Shown in pieces: positions 1-8,669 of a stretch of 38,055 nucleotides of DNA (its first letter is position 1; each line of letters begins with the position of its first letter). The notes below the pieces were generated by a model that ran no database searches, was not told the origin of the DNA, and saw only the letters and a program-made list of their open reading frames with translations. The stretch comes from Pseudomonadota bacterium (GTDB lineage: Bacteria > Pseudomonadota > Gammaproteobacteria > Steroidobacterales > Steroidobacteraceae): positions 1 to 38,055 of the forward strand of contig JAJZLX010000101.1 in the NCBI GenBank assembly GCA_021850555.1, read 5' to 3'. The position numbers and the translations under genes were made by a program.

Positions 1-342
1 CAAGGGGGACTTGCGGCGCTGCGTCGAGCCGAGCACTTCGGGCGCCCGGAGCGGCTGTCCGAATCGCAGCGCGAGGAGCTGGTGCGGTTGCTGAAGGCAG
101 GGTCGCTGGCGGCCGGATTTGCGACGGAGCTGTGGACGCTGCCGCGGATTGCGCGATTGATCGAGGACAGGTTCTCGGTCTCGATGGTGCCCTCCTCAGT
201 ATGGCGGCTGCTCGGGCGGCTCGGCTGGAGCGTGCAGCGGCCGAGCGGCCGAGCGCGCGAGCGAGATGAACCGGCGATCCGCGCCTGGAAAGCCAAGAGG
301 TGGCCCGCGTTAGAAAAATCGCTGCGCGACAAGGCCGAGTAA
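1..342 (+). pseudogene. IS630-family transposase, N-terminal part (cut by window edge)
   Basis: The frame is open from the first base and reads through a winged-helix/helix-turn-helix region of the type that binds IS630 ends (motif around SVWRLLGRLGWSVQRPSGRA), then stops at 340-342. The catalytic part continues in another frame in the next entry, overlapping by about 43 bases. Some IS elements use programmed frameshifting here, but the DDE part downstream is also truncated, so I read this as a decayed copy. Its true start lies outside the window. Confidence 0.75.
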
Positions 343-521
343 TCGTCTTTATAGACGAGTCGGGTCTGTCCGAGAGACCTTGTCGCGTGAGAACCTGGGC
401 TCCGAAAGGTGAGACTCCGGTGCTGCAGTACCGCTTCAGATCAGAAGGCGGCGCCCGCCGTGGCGGCAACCACGACGGACGCCTGACCACAGTCACCTAC
501 TGGGAGGCGACTCATGGCTAG
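300..521 (+). pseudogene. IS630-family transposase, DDE-domain fragment
   Basis: This frame carries the first catalytic aspartate of the IS630 DDE domain in the motif VIVFIDESGLSERP, followed by RTWAPKGETPVLQY, both typical of the family. Homology fades after about position 440. The frame then closes at 521 without the second Asp or the final acidic residue, so the enzyme is inactive. It follows directly from the N-terminal fragment in a shifted frame. The break probably marks the junction with the IS3 fragment. Confidence 0.75.
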
Positions 522-861
522 AGGCAAGTCTAGCGCGCGCGTGCGCGCGATCGGCAGTGATAGCGAGCGAGAGCTTCAGGCGCGCGCGTGGGCGAGCTCG
601 TTCGTGCAGTGGTACAACCACGATCATCGCCACAGTGGCATCCGCTATGTCAGCCCGGCGCAGCGACATGGCGGAGAGGACTGCGACGTTCTGCAGGCGC
701 GCGACGAGCTCTACCAGCGCGCTCGAGCAGAAAACCCGCGACGCTGGGCACGGCACACCCGAAACTGGAATCCGATCACCGTCGTCACGCTCAATCCCGA
801 GCGCGACGCAGTGATCAGAGCGGCAACCGAGAGCATTCATAAAACTCGGTGTGCCGCGTGA
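514..861 (+). pseudogene. IS3-family transposase (OrfB) C-terminal fragment
   Basis: From about position 560 the product matches the end of IS3-type integrase-core transposases: FVQWYNHDHRHSGIRYVSP, then a block with LYQRARAENPRRW and TRNWNPI. Only the last part of the DDE domain remains, including the region of the final catalytic Glu, and the front of the gene is missing. The first ~15 residues show no recognisable similarity and probably come from the junction. The stop at 859-861 is close to a likely IS terminus. Confidence 0.8.
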
Positions 862-1305
<444 letters not shown>

Positions 1306-1436
1306 TCATGGGATTACCTCGCCTTATTACCCGACCGGCCACGATCACCGGCAGCCTCACACCACCCGGGGCGGGCCGCCGCCCCGGCGGGGAGCTTCTC
1401 GGGCTACGCCCTCGAACCTCCCCGCCGGGACAGATC

Positions 1437-1478
1437 TCTCATCCAGATTGTCGCGCGGTTCTCATCCTGATTGACGGG
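1437..1478. repeat. IS21-type left-end direct repeats
   Basis: TCTCATCCAGATTG (1437-1450) and TCTCATCCTGATTG (1460-1473) are two 14-bp copies with one mismatch, 23 bp apart, about 150 bp upstream of the istA start. Multiple short repeats at the ends are known transposase-binding sites in IS21 elements, so this is likely the element's left end. Confidence 0.5.
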
Positions 1479-2041
1479 CCGCAGCCCGGTGTCAGTCGGG
1501 CTGGCGCAATCAAGAAGCAAAGGCGCCCCTGGCGGGGCAAGCCTCCCGATTGGGGGCCTGCGTCACGGACCCGCCCAATCCCCCGCGCGCCGCGAGGCTC
1601 GCTGCAATCCCGACGCGTAACACCTGCCCCCGGCGTGAGAGAAGCCCGACTTGCGCTCGTCTCGCGCACAGGATGACCTGATCGACCGGCGCGCACGGCT
1701 TTGCGTCGACTTCGCAGCCGCTCCTTCAAGGCGCGGACCTGCGCGAGCCGGAACCGTGCCATCGGCGCCATGAGTGAGCGTGCCTATGCCGATCCGTAAA
1801 GTCCGTATCTGAGCGCGCCGGAGAAGGCATCTCGGGAATGATCCGATGATTTGTCGTCGTGCGATGGGCCGTAGTCGCGTTCGTCAGGCGTGTGTTATGT
1901 AAAAAACAGAAGTGTTTGTTTGAGAGTAGTTTTGACATACCGCAAACATGATACGCACAAGTGCTCGTTGCGAGGCGGCGCTGCCGGTAAAAGAGTATGG
2001 GCCATCGTGGCGGCGAGTGCCGCCGTTGCCCGGGAGTGAGG
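1479..2041. other. Intergenic region between IS remnants and sorting cassette
   Basis: I see no supported gene here. The stretch 1890-1960 is more AT-rich than its surroundings and includes a perfect TTGACA at 1932-1937, but no convincing -10 box at normal spacing. It may hold the promoter of the downstream secreted-protein gene. A good ribosome binding site (GGGAGTGAGG, 2032-2041) precedes that gene. Confidence 0.4.
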
Positions 2042-4621
2042 ATGATGAGCGCGTTGAAAAGACAGCTCGGAAGAATGGCGGTTGTCGCCGGACTTGTCGC
2101 GCTGTTTCTCGGTGTCGTATTGCCTGCATCGGCGGCGACATTCACCGTCAACAGTACGGCCGATGCGCCCGATGTGGACCTGGGCGATGGGATCTGCGCG
2201 GACGCCGCGGGGATGTGCACGCTGCGCGCGGCGATCATGCAGGCCAATGCGCTGGGCGGAAACAACGTCATCGACCTGCGCCAGATAAGCGACCCGGGCA
2301 ATCCGATCGTGCTCACGATTCCCGGCGCGGACGAGACCGTCGAGGGCAGCGCGGGCACCGGATTTGAGGTGGTTTCGACGCACGACGCCAGCAAGGGCGA
2401 TCTGAACATCACCTCGAGCATGGACATCATCGGTGCTGGCTCCGGCAAGACCATCATCGAGTGGTCGCCCGCGGCTCAGCAGGCCCCCGGGGAAGGCGAC
2501 CGGGTGTTTCACATCGAGGCGGTCTCGAGCAACATCACGGTGAGCATCTCGGGCGTCACCATCGAGAACGGAATCACTCCTCCGGCGCTGGTGGTGGAGA
2601 CGCTGCCGGACGGCTCGTACTATCAGTTCGAGCGCAGCGGAGCGGGCATTGCCATCGGAGCGGCGGCGGCCGTGACGCACATCAGTACCGCCGCTTCGGG
2701 CGGCGGCAGCGGCGCTTCGGGCAGCGGCGGGTCGGGCGGCGGCGGCTCGGGCGGCGAGGAAGGTGGAGAGACTTCGGCCAGCATTACGGGTGTGACGCTG
2801 TCCGATGTGCGCATCCTCGACAACCGAAGCGGCGCGGCCGGGGGCGGCATCGCGAGCGCCGCGCCCTTGACGCTGAACGATGTGGTGGTGAGCGGCAACA
2901 GCGCGGTGACGAACGGCGGCGGAATCTACAGCGATGCGCAGCTGACAGTCGTCAATTCGACCATCGGCACCACGAGCACGCTGACGACCCCGAACACGGC
3001 CGAGGGGGGCGGCGGTCTGTTCGATACCGGCATGCACAACACGCTCATTAAGGAGAGTGCGATCACCGGTAACAGCGCGGTGGCCGGCGGCGCGATATCG
3101 GCGCGCTCGCTGGTCGACATGAGTATCGTCAATACGACGATCAGCGGAAATTCCGCGACCGATGTCGGCGGCGGCATAACCACCAACGGCTCGGTCACGC
3201 TGCAGAACGACACGATCGCGGACAATACCGCGGCGAATGACTCGACGAGCGGCGGTGCCGGGATCAACGCTTTCGGCAGCGGGGTCTACCACTTCGTCAA
3301 TACGCTGTTCCAGAGGAATGTCGCGACCGGCTCCAGTACGCCATCGAGCTGTGGTTGCAGCGGCTCGAGCTGCAGAGCCGGGGTCATGGTGTCCCTGGGG
3401 CACAACCTGGCGGACGATGCCACCTGCGCGCTGACGGGAGCCGGGGATCTCGCCGATACGGCCACGGATCTACAGGCGCTGGCCGACAACGGCGGGCCGA
3501 CCGAGACGCGCGCTCTGCTTGGCGGCTCACCGGCGGTGGACGCCGGCGACAATGCCAACTGCCCGAACACGGACCAGCGGGGCAGCATGCGGCCGGCGGA
3601 CGGGAATCTCCAGAACACCGAGGTGTGCGACATCGGGGCGTACGAGCTGTTTGTCCCGCGCGCGGATCTGCACGTCAGCGAGAAGTCCGGGCCGGACAAG
3701 GCGCCGCACGGTGCTCCGGCAGACGTATCGTTCGCGTTTACGAACGACTCAACCACCGCATCGGATGCGACGGGTGTGATGATCACCACCGATGCACTGC
3801 CGGTGAGTTACTCACTGTCGAGCGCGACGATGACCGCGGCCGGGAGCACGTCCGACTGTGCATACGATCCGAATACGCGGGTGATCACCTGCGAGGTCGG
3901 GACCTTGCCGAAGGCGCAGACCGTGACACTCGATGTGCATGGCACTGGAACGGCGCCGGGCGCCGTGGCGATCACGGCGCACATCACGGCGGCGAGTCCC
4001 ACGGAGATCTCGCCGGACAACAACTCCGCGACGGTGAGGATGCTGATCCAGGGCACCAGCAACCTGAGCGTGACGGCGAGCGGACCGTCGCAGCAGCCGC
4101 AGGTCAATGGACAGGCCGCGGTGAGCTTCACGGTCGACAACGCTGGGCCGGATGCGGCGAACAATGTGCAGGTGCTGGCGATTTTCAGCGATCGGATGAA
4201 ATACCAGAAGATGCAGATGGCCTCCGGCGGCACGTGCACGCTGCTGCCGGATGACATGAGTGCGGTGTGCGACGTCGGAACGATCGCCGCTGGTGACAGT
4301 GTGACCGGGACGCTCAATCTGGTGCCGGCAGCCGCGGGCATGGAGGATGTGCAATTGCAGGTCATTCAGCTCACCACGGACGACGTGGACACCGACCTCG
4401 CCAACAATTCGACGACGGTGCCGCTGACGATCGCCGAGCAAATCACGCCGACAACCCCGTCGGCGCCTGCTTCGGCATCGGGCGGGGGCGGCGGGTGCGT
4501 GTTCAAGCCGGGCGGATCAGTTGATCCGACGCTGCTCGTCGCCTTCGGGATCGGCATCGCAGGCCTCGGTGCGCGCCGCTGGCGCCAGGCGCTGAAGCGC
4601 AGGCAGCGCGTGAGCCGCTGA
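2042..4621 (+). CDS. JDVT-CTERM-anchored secreted beta-helix protein (substrate 1)
   Basis: This 859-residue protein is predicted to be exported. It has a signal peptide (residues 1-32, cut near ASAA), a CSLREA domain with CTLRAA at 59-64, and a parallel beta-helix body with repeated NSA/GGGI turns. A Gly/Ser-rich insert lies at about 220-243. The choice-of-anchor Q region (about 482-537) runs from DNGGPTETRALLGGSPAVDAGD to CDIGAYEL. Two DUF11-like immunoglobulin-type repeats begin near 541 and 674. The tail is a Gly run with Cys819, one hydrophobic helix and an Arg/Lys end, as in JDVT-CTERM sorting signals. An in-frame ATG at 1997 is less likely as start because GGGAG lies just before 2042; 2045 is also possible. 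The paralogous gene and a matching protease follow. The ligand or role at the surface is unknown. Confidence 0.85.
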   Translation: MMSALKRQLGRMAVVAGLVALFLGVVLPASAATFTVNSTADAPDVDLGDGICADAAGMCTLRAAIMQANALGGNNVIDLRQISDPGNPIVLTIPGADETVEGSAGTGFEVVSTHDASKGDLNITSSMDIIGAGSGKTIIEWSPAAQQAPGEGDRVFHIEAVSSNITVSISGVTIENGITPPALVVETLPDGSYYQFERSGAGIAIGAAAAVTHISTAASGGGSGASGSGGSGGGGSGGEEGGETSASITGVTLSDVRILDNRSGAAGGGIASAAPLTLNDVVVSGNSAVTNGGGIYSDAQLTVVNSTIGTTSTLTTPNTAEGGGGLFDTGMHNTLIKESAITGNSAVAGGAISARSLVDMSIVNTTISGNSATDVGGGITTNGSVTLQNDTIADNTAANDSTSGGAGINAFGSGVYHFVNTLFQRNVATGSSTPSSCGCSGSSCRAGVMVSLGHNLADDATCALTGAGDLADTATDLQALADNGGPTETRALLGGSPAVDAGDNANCPNTDQRGSMRPADGNLQNTEVCDIGAYELFVPRADLHVSEKSGPDKAPHGAPADVSFAFTNDSTTASDATGVMITTDALPVSYSLSSATMTAAGSTSDCAYDPNTRVITCEVGTLPKAQTVTLDVHGTGTAPGAVAITAHITAASPTEISPDNNSATVRMLIQGTSNLSVTASGPSQQPQVNGQAAVSFTVDNAGPDAANNVQVLAIFSDRMKYQKMQMASGGTCTLLPDDMSAVCDVGTIAAGDSVTGTLNLVPAAAGMEDVQLQVIQLTTDDVDTDLANNSTTVPLTIAEQITPTTPSAPASASGGGGGCVFKPGGSVDPTLLVAFGIGIAGLGARRWRQALKRRQRVSR

Positions 4622-4739
4622 CGGGCCGCGCGGGGGCGGATACGACCGGCGCGTCGTGGCCGCCCCCGATGGTTGCGGCGGATGGGATGAGACCGGGATC
4701 GATCAGCGAAGGGAAGCGCATTGTGCCGAAGGAGATGTC

Positions 4740-7328
4740 ATGACTGTTCGTGTGCGCGACCCGTATCCCCTGGTCCATGCGGCTGTGCTCGCTCTGGCGC
4801 TCGCGCTCTGCGGGGCGGGCGCCCACGCCGGCACGTTCCAGGTCGATACCACGCGCGATGCGCCGGCCTCGCCTGCGGCGATCGGCGCGGGCGTGTGCGA
4901 TGACGGGCAGGGTGAGTGCACCTTGCGCGCGGCCGTCCAGGTCGCCGATGCCGCCCCGGCGGGGAGCACGATCCTCGTGCCGGCCGGCGACTATGTGCTG
5001 ACCGTGAGCGGTGTCGATGAGGCGGCGGCGATGGTCGCGGGCAGCTATGTGCTCGAGCATACGGCCGATGCGTCCAAGGGCGATCTGAACATCGTGCAGA
5101 GCATGAGCATCATAGGGGCGGGTGCGGGACGGACCGTGATCGGCTGGGCGCCGGGAGCGGATCAGGACCGTGTCTTTCATATCGAGGTGCCCCCCTCGGC
5201 GCAGAGCGATATCAATGTGACGCTGCAGGGCCTCACGGTCGAGAACGGATACGTGCCGCCACCGGTAATTCTCGATGGGTCGGTGCCGACTGCGGTGATT
5301 CGTCTTGCACGCATGGGCGGGGGCATCGCCATCGGAGCCGGTGCCGAGATCCAGGTGGTCGACTCGACTGCGACCGAGGGAGAGGACGAGGAGGGCGGCA
5401 GTTGCGGTGGCGGTGGCGATGGTGGAGGCGGTGGCAGTGAGGGTTGCGCGGGACCGGAGGGGCACGGCGGCCCCGGTGAGAGCGAATCGGGTGCGACGAT
5501 CCAGATGGTGACGCTCTCGGACGTGTGGGTGCTGAACAACTCCTCCGGTGGCGAGGGCGGCGGGATCTACAACACGGCCCCGATTACGCTGGATCACGTC
5601 ACGGTCGCCGGGAACAGCAGCGCGATCAACGGGGGCGGGATCTACAATGATGCCGCGATGCTGATGCGCGACAGCGAGATCGGCACGGTGGCGGTCCCAA
5701 ACCACGCCAATGACGGTGGTGGCTTGTTCGAGACCGGATTTCACACCTCGCAGATCGAGCGCAGTGCCTTCGTGGGCAACAGCGCATCGAGCGGGGGCGG
5801 CATCGCCGGGCGCCGGATGGTGCTCGAGGTGATCAGCCGTTCCACGATCGCGGACAACACCGCGACCGACGGCGGCGGCGGCATCATGACCAACGGCCGT
5901 GTTGAGCTCATCAACGACACGGTGGCGGACAACACGGTGTCGGGCAAGGTCGGCAAGGCTGGCGCCGGCCTCAGTGGCTTCGGGCCGGCGAGCGAGCAGC
6001 CCGCGGGCGGTGGCGCCAACGCGGCGAATTTCAGCCTGGTCAATACCATCGTGGCGAACAATACCTACGTGGGAACCCCACCGACGCTGCTCAATTGCGG
6101 TGGCAAGGGCGAGGGCGATCCGGGAGCTCGATTCTATTCGATGGGATACAACATAGAGGATGGCGTTAGCTGTGGACTGACGGCGAGCGGCGATCACCCC
6201 GGGGTGAACCCGCAGCTCGGTCCGCTCGCGGACAACGGAGGAGGGACGCTCACCATGGCCTTGCTGCCCGGGAGTCCTGCGATCGACGCCGGTAACAGCG
6301 CGCTCTGCCCGAACGACGATCAGCGCGCCCAGATGGGCCGTGCCGACGGCAACCTCGACGGGGTGTTCCAGTGCGACATCGGCGCCTACGAGCTGTTCGT
6401 GCACACGGCCGACTTGCACATCGACAATGTCGATGCGCCGGACTCGGTGTACGTCGACGCCACGTTCACGGCAGCCGCGACGCTGCATGTAGATCCGGCC
6501 GCGACCACCCCGGCGACCGGGGTGAAGCTGATTACATCGGCGCTACCGTCCTCGGTGACGCTCAATGCTGCCTCGGTTGCCGCACCCGGGGGAACGATGA
6601 ACTGCACGGAGGCGGCGGCGGTGGTGAGCTGCGCGGTCGGAACTCTGTCTCCCGACTCGAAGGCCACCGTGACCTTGACGCTGCAGGCAAGCGAGCCGAA
6701 CTCCGGGGCGGCGATCACTTTTACCGCGTCGCAGACCGCGCCGGTCGATCCGAACTTGAGCAACAATTCCGCAAAGGTGACGTTCGCGGAGCTCGGCAAG
6801 GCGGACCTCAGCGTCGCGTCGAGGACCGCTTCGCTCGGCGCGACCCCGGGGGAGGTGACCTATTTCCCGTTTTACATCCGCAACAAAGGCCCGATGAGCG
6901 CCGGGCACATCCGCTTCGGGGTGTCTTTGCCGGACGACGTGGTGTTCGATTCGATCGATCTGCCCGGCGCGACCTGCAACTTCGACGGCACCGACACGCC
7001 GCCTTCCGTGATGTGCAGCGTCGATTCGCTGGGCGCCGGTGAGATATTGAGCGGCATCGTGCAGGTCACCGCGGTCGCGAGCGGCGAGGGAACGGTGACC
7101 TTCTCGGTGGATGCGCCCGAGGAGGATGTGAATCTGGCGGACAACACCACGCAGACGACGGTGTCGATCAAGAGCGTGCCCGCCGCCGCCGCGCCGGGGA
7201 GCACGGGGGGCGGCGGCTGTGTCTCGGCCCCGGGCGCGGGGTTCGATCCGATGCTGGTCGGACTGGCCGCATTCGCCGCGCTCGCTCTGGCCTGGAAGGA
7301 ATTCCGGCGCCGCGGACGGCGGCGCTAG
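4740..7328 (+). CDS. JDVT-CTERM-anchored secreted beta-helix protein (substrate 2)
   Basis: This 862-residue paralogue of the preceding protein has the same layout: signal peptide (about 1-30, ending GAHA), CSLREA region with CTLRAA at 60-65, beta-helix repeats, choice-of-anchor Q segment (ADNGGGTLTMALLPGSPAIDAG to CDIGAYEL) and two DUF11-like repeats. The tail has GGGGC (Cys827), a hydrophobic segment and a run of Arg. Between about 214 and 251 an acidic, Gly-rich insert with two Cys replaces the Gly/Ser insert of its partner. The start is set by AAGGAG at 4729-4734, five bases before the ATG. It lies 118 bp after substrate 1 and 23 bp before the protease gene, so the three are probably co-expressed. 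I infer cleavage beside the Cys and retention at the cell envelope; the specific function is unknown. Confidence 0.85.
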   Translation: MTVRVRDPYPLVHAAVLALALALCGAGAHAGTFQVDTTRDAPASPAAIGAGVCDDGQGECTLRAAVQVADAAPAGSTILVPAGDYVLTVSGVDEAAAMVAGSYVLEHTADASKGDLNIVQSMSIIGAGAGRTVIGWAPGADQDRVFHIEVPPSAQSDINVTLQGLTVENGYVPPPVILDGSVPTAVIRLARMGGGIAIGAGAEIQVVDSTATEGEDEEGGSCGGGGDGGGGGSEGCAGPEGHGGPGESESGATIQMVTLSDVWVLNNSSGGEGGGIYNTAPITLDHVTVAGNSSAINGGGIYNDAAMLMRDSEIGTVAVPNHANDGGGLFETGFHTSQIERSAFVGNSASSGGGIAGRRMVLEVISRSTIADNTATDGGGGIMTNGRVELINDTVADNTVSGKVGKAGAGLSGFGPASEQPAGGGANAANFSLVNTIVANNTYVGTPPTLLNCGGKGEGDPGARFYSMGYNIEDGVSCGLTASGDHPGVNPQLGPLADNGGGTLTMALLPGSPAIDAGNSALCPNDDQRAQMGRADGNLDGVFQCDIGAYELFVHTADLHIDNVDAPDSVYVDATFTAAATLHVDPAATTPATGVKLITSALPSSVTLNAASVAAPGGTMNCTEAAAVVSCAVGTLSPDSKATVTLTLQASEPNSGAAITFTASQTAPVDPNLSNNSAKVTFAELGKADLSVASRTASLGATPGEVTYFPFYIRNKGPMSAGHIRFGVSLPDDVVFDSIDLPGATCNFDGTDTPPSVMCSVDSLGAGEILSGIVQVTAVASGEGTVTFSVDAPEEDVNLADNTTQTTVSIKSVPAAAAPGSTGGGGCVSAPGAGFDPMLVGLAAFAALALAWKEFRRRGRRR

Positions 7329-7351
7329 TCGGACCGCCGCGCGGGCTGCCG

Positions 7352-7852
7352 GTGAATATGAGAGTTGCTGCGGAGGGCCTGCACCGGTTGGCCGCGGTGC
7401 GCGCGCGCGCGGCGCTCGGATTCCTGGCGGATCGGCTTTGGTGGCTCGCGGGAGCGAGCGGACTCGCCGTGACGGCGAGCCTGTTGTGGGCGTGGCCTCA
7501 GGCCTTGGCGGGATCGGCGCTGCGCGGAGCCGATGTGTGGCTGTCGTGCGTGGTCTGGCAGCCGATCCTCGAGGAAGTGACGTTCCGCGGCATTCTCCAG
7601 GGGGAGCTGCTGCGCAGCCGGTGGGGGCGCAGGCGCTGGCGCGGCGTGAGCGCGGCGAATCTAGTGTGCTCGGCGGCCTTCGCCGCGCTGCACTTCGTGC
7701 ACCACCCGCCCCTCTGGGCCGTGAGCGTGTTGGTCCCGTCGCTGCTGTTCGGGTGGCTGCGCGAGCGGCACCGAGGAGTGGCTGCGCCCATCGGCCTGCA
7801 CATGCTGTTCAATCTGGAATTCTTCGCAGCCGCTGCGCTGGCGGTCGGCTGA
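7352..7852 (+). CDS. mrtJ: JDVT-CTERM system glutamic-type intramembrane protease
   Basis: This 166-residue membrane protein belongs to the CPBP/CAAX-protease-like family of glutamic intramembrane endopeptidases. The three family motifs are visible: EEVTFR at 74-79, FAALH at 110-114 and HMLFN at 150-154, each in or beside a hydrophobic segment. Known MrtJ proteins process partners ending in JDVT-CTERM tails and are encoded beside them. Here the two preceding genes end in exactly such tails, which strongly supports the assignment. The start is GTG at 7352; an ATG at 7358 is an alternative and neither has a strong ribosome binding site. The protein would sit in the inner membrane and cut near the Gly-Gly-Cys of each substrate. 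Cleavage itself is inferred. Confidence 0.8.
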   Translation: MNMRVAAEGLHRLAAVRARAALGFLADRLWWLAGASGLAVTASLLWAWPQALAGSALRGADVWLSCVVWQPILEEVTFRGILQGELLRSRWGRRRWRGVSAANLVCSAAFAALHFVHHPPLWAVSVLVPSLLFGWLRERHRGVAAPIGLHMLFNLEFFAAAALAVG

Positions 7853-7933
7853 GAGCGCGTCTGTCGGGGTGCGCCCTGCCGAGTCGCTGCCGGGCGACGG
7901 CGCGGTGTTGTACCTAGGGACATGTGCGAATGG

Positions 7934-7966
7934 CGGGCGGAGGGCGAATTTTAGACATTCCGCCCG
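7934..7966 (+). repeat. Hairpin in leader of secreted repeat-protein gene
   Basis: CGGGCGGA (7934-7941) and TCCGCCCG (7959-7966) form a perfect 8-bp stem, extendable by a G-U and a G-C pair, around an AT-rich 17-nt loop. No T-run follows, so it is not a typical terminator. It lies between mrtJ and the next gene and could be an mRNA processing or regulatory structure. Confidence 0.4.
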
Positions 7967-7994
7967 TCTGGATGAAATATTTCTGGAGGTAATC

Positions 7995-8657
7995 ATGTAT
8001 CCATCAAAGTCAAAAGTTACGATGGCGATTCTTGCCGGTCTGCTGCTCTCCTCCCCGGCGGCGTTCGCGCAGCGTGCCGGGCGCGGCGGCGGCGGCGCGG
8101 GCTCGACAAGCTCCGGCCGGATAGGCAGCGGGACGCGCTTGCAGGATCAGGACAGGCTCTCGACCCACGACATGGACCGTTTGCACGATCGGACACTCGA
8201 TCGGACGCGCGATCGGTTGCATGACCGCACGTTCGATCGATTGTACGACAGAGACCTGCTCAGGGAGCAGGACCGCGACCGGATCTACGGCGGCAACCTC
8301 ATGACCTCGTCAGAGAAGGATCAGTACGAGCAGCGCTTGCGCTCGCTGCCGACGGAACAGGAGCGGGTGCAGTTTCGCCTGCAGGAGCAGCAGAAGATGC
8401 AAAGGCGCGCCGAGGAGCGGCACGAGCGGCTCGGTGCGGCGCCGAGCGAGGCGCAGATCAGATCCCAGGAACGCGCACGGCAGCAGGAGCGGGACCAGAT
8501 CTACGGGTACTCCATGATGTCCCCGCAGGAGGTTGCCCGCTACCAGGCGCAGATCGGCTCTGCCCGGACAGCGCAGGAGCGGGAGCGTATCCGTGCCGAG
8601 CACCGTACCCAGATGGAGGAACGCGCCCGCGAGCGCGGCGAGTCGGCGCCGCAATGA
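7995..8657 (+). CDS. Secreted charged repeat protein of unknown function
   Basis: This 220-residue protein has a signal peptide (1-25, cut after FAFA-like AAFA), a Gly/Ser linker (29-46) and a tract of short D-R-L-x-D-R-T repeats (about 53-96). Two copies of a roughly 50-residue helical unit follow (about 94-147 and 166-214), each with IYG, MT/MS plus a Y, QER, and an Arg/Glu-rich end. I recognise the repeat style from hypothetical exported proteobacterial proteins but know no function. The start is set by TGGAGGT at 7984-7990; an in-frame start at 7869 would bury the signal peptide. It is 12 bp ahead of an outer-membrane gene and very probably co-transcribed with it. Highly charged and coiled-coil-prone, it is probably periplasmic. 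Confidence 0.7.
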   Translation: MYPSKSKVTMAILAGLLLSSPAAFAQRAGRGGGGAGSTSSGRIGSGTRLQDQDRLSTHDMDRLHDRTLDRTRDRLHDRTFDRLYDRDLLREQDRDRIYGGNLMTSSEKDQYEQRLRSLPTEQERVQFRLQEQQKMQRRAEERHERLGAAPSEAQIRSQERARQQERDQIYGYSMMSPQEVARYQAQIGSARTAQERERIRAEHRTQMEERARERGESAPQ

Positions 8658-8669
8658 GGAACTTGCGAC

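Noticed and set aside
1932..1960. Promoter starting with perfect TTGACA before substrate 1
   Set aside because: No acceptable -10 box occurs at 16-18 bp spacing, so it is mentioned only as a weak signal.
1895..3403. About 500-codon minus-strand frame over substrate 1
   Set aside because: It has no motifs or start signals, and the plus strand carries signal peptide, CSLREA and repeat domains in the same place.
4503..6488. Long open frame (about 660 codons) on the minus strand
   Set aside because: It is antisense to the second secreted substrate, low-complexity His/Arg/Ala-rich and without family motifs; it is a by-product of high-GC codon bias.
7952..7980. TAGACA - 17 bp - AAATAT promoter for the 7995 gene
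   Set aside because: The implied transcription start would fall within its own ribosome binding site, leaving no usable leader.
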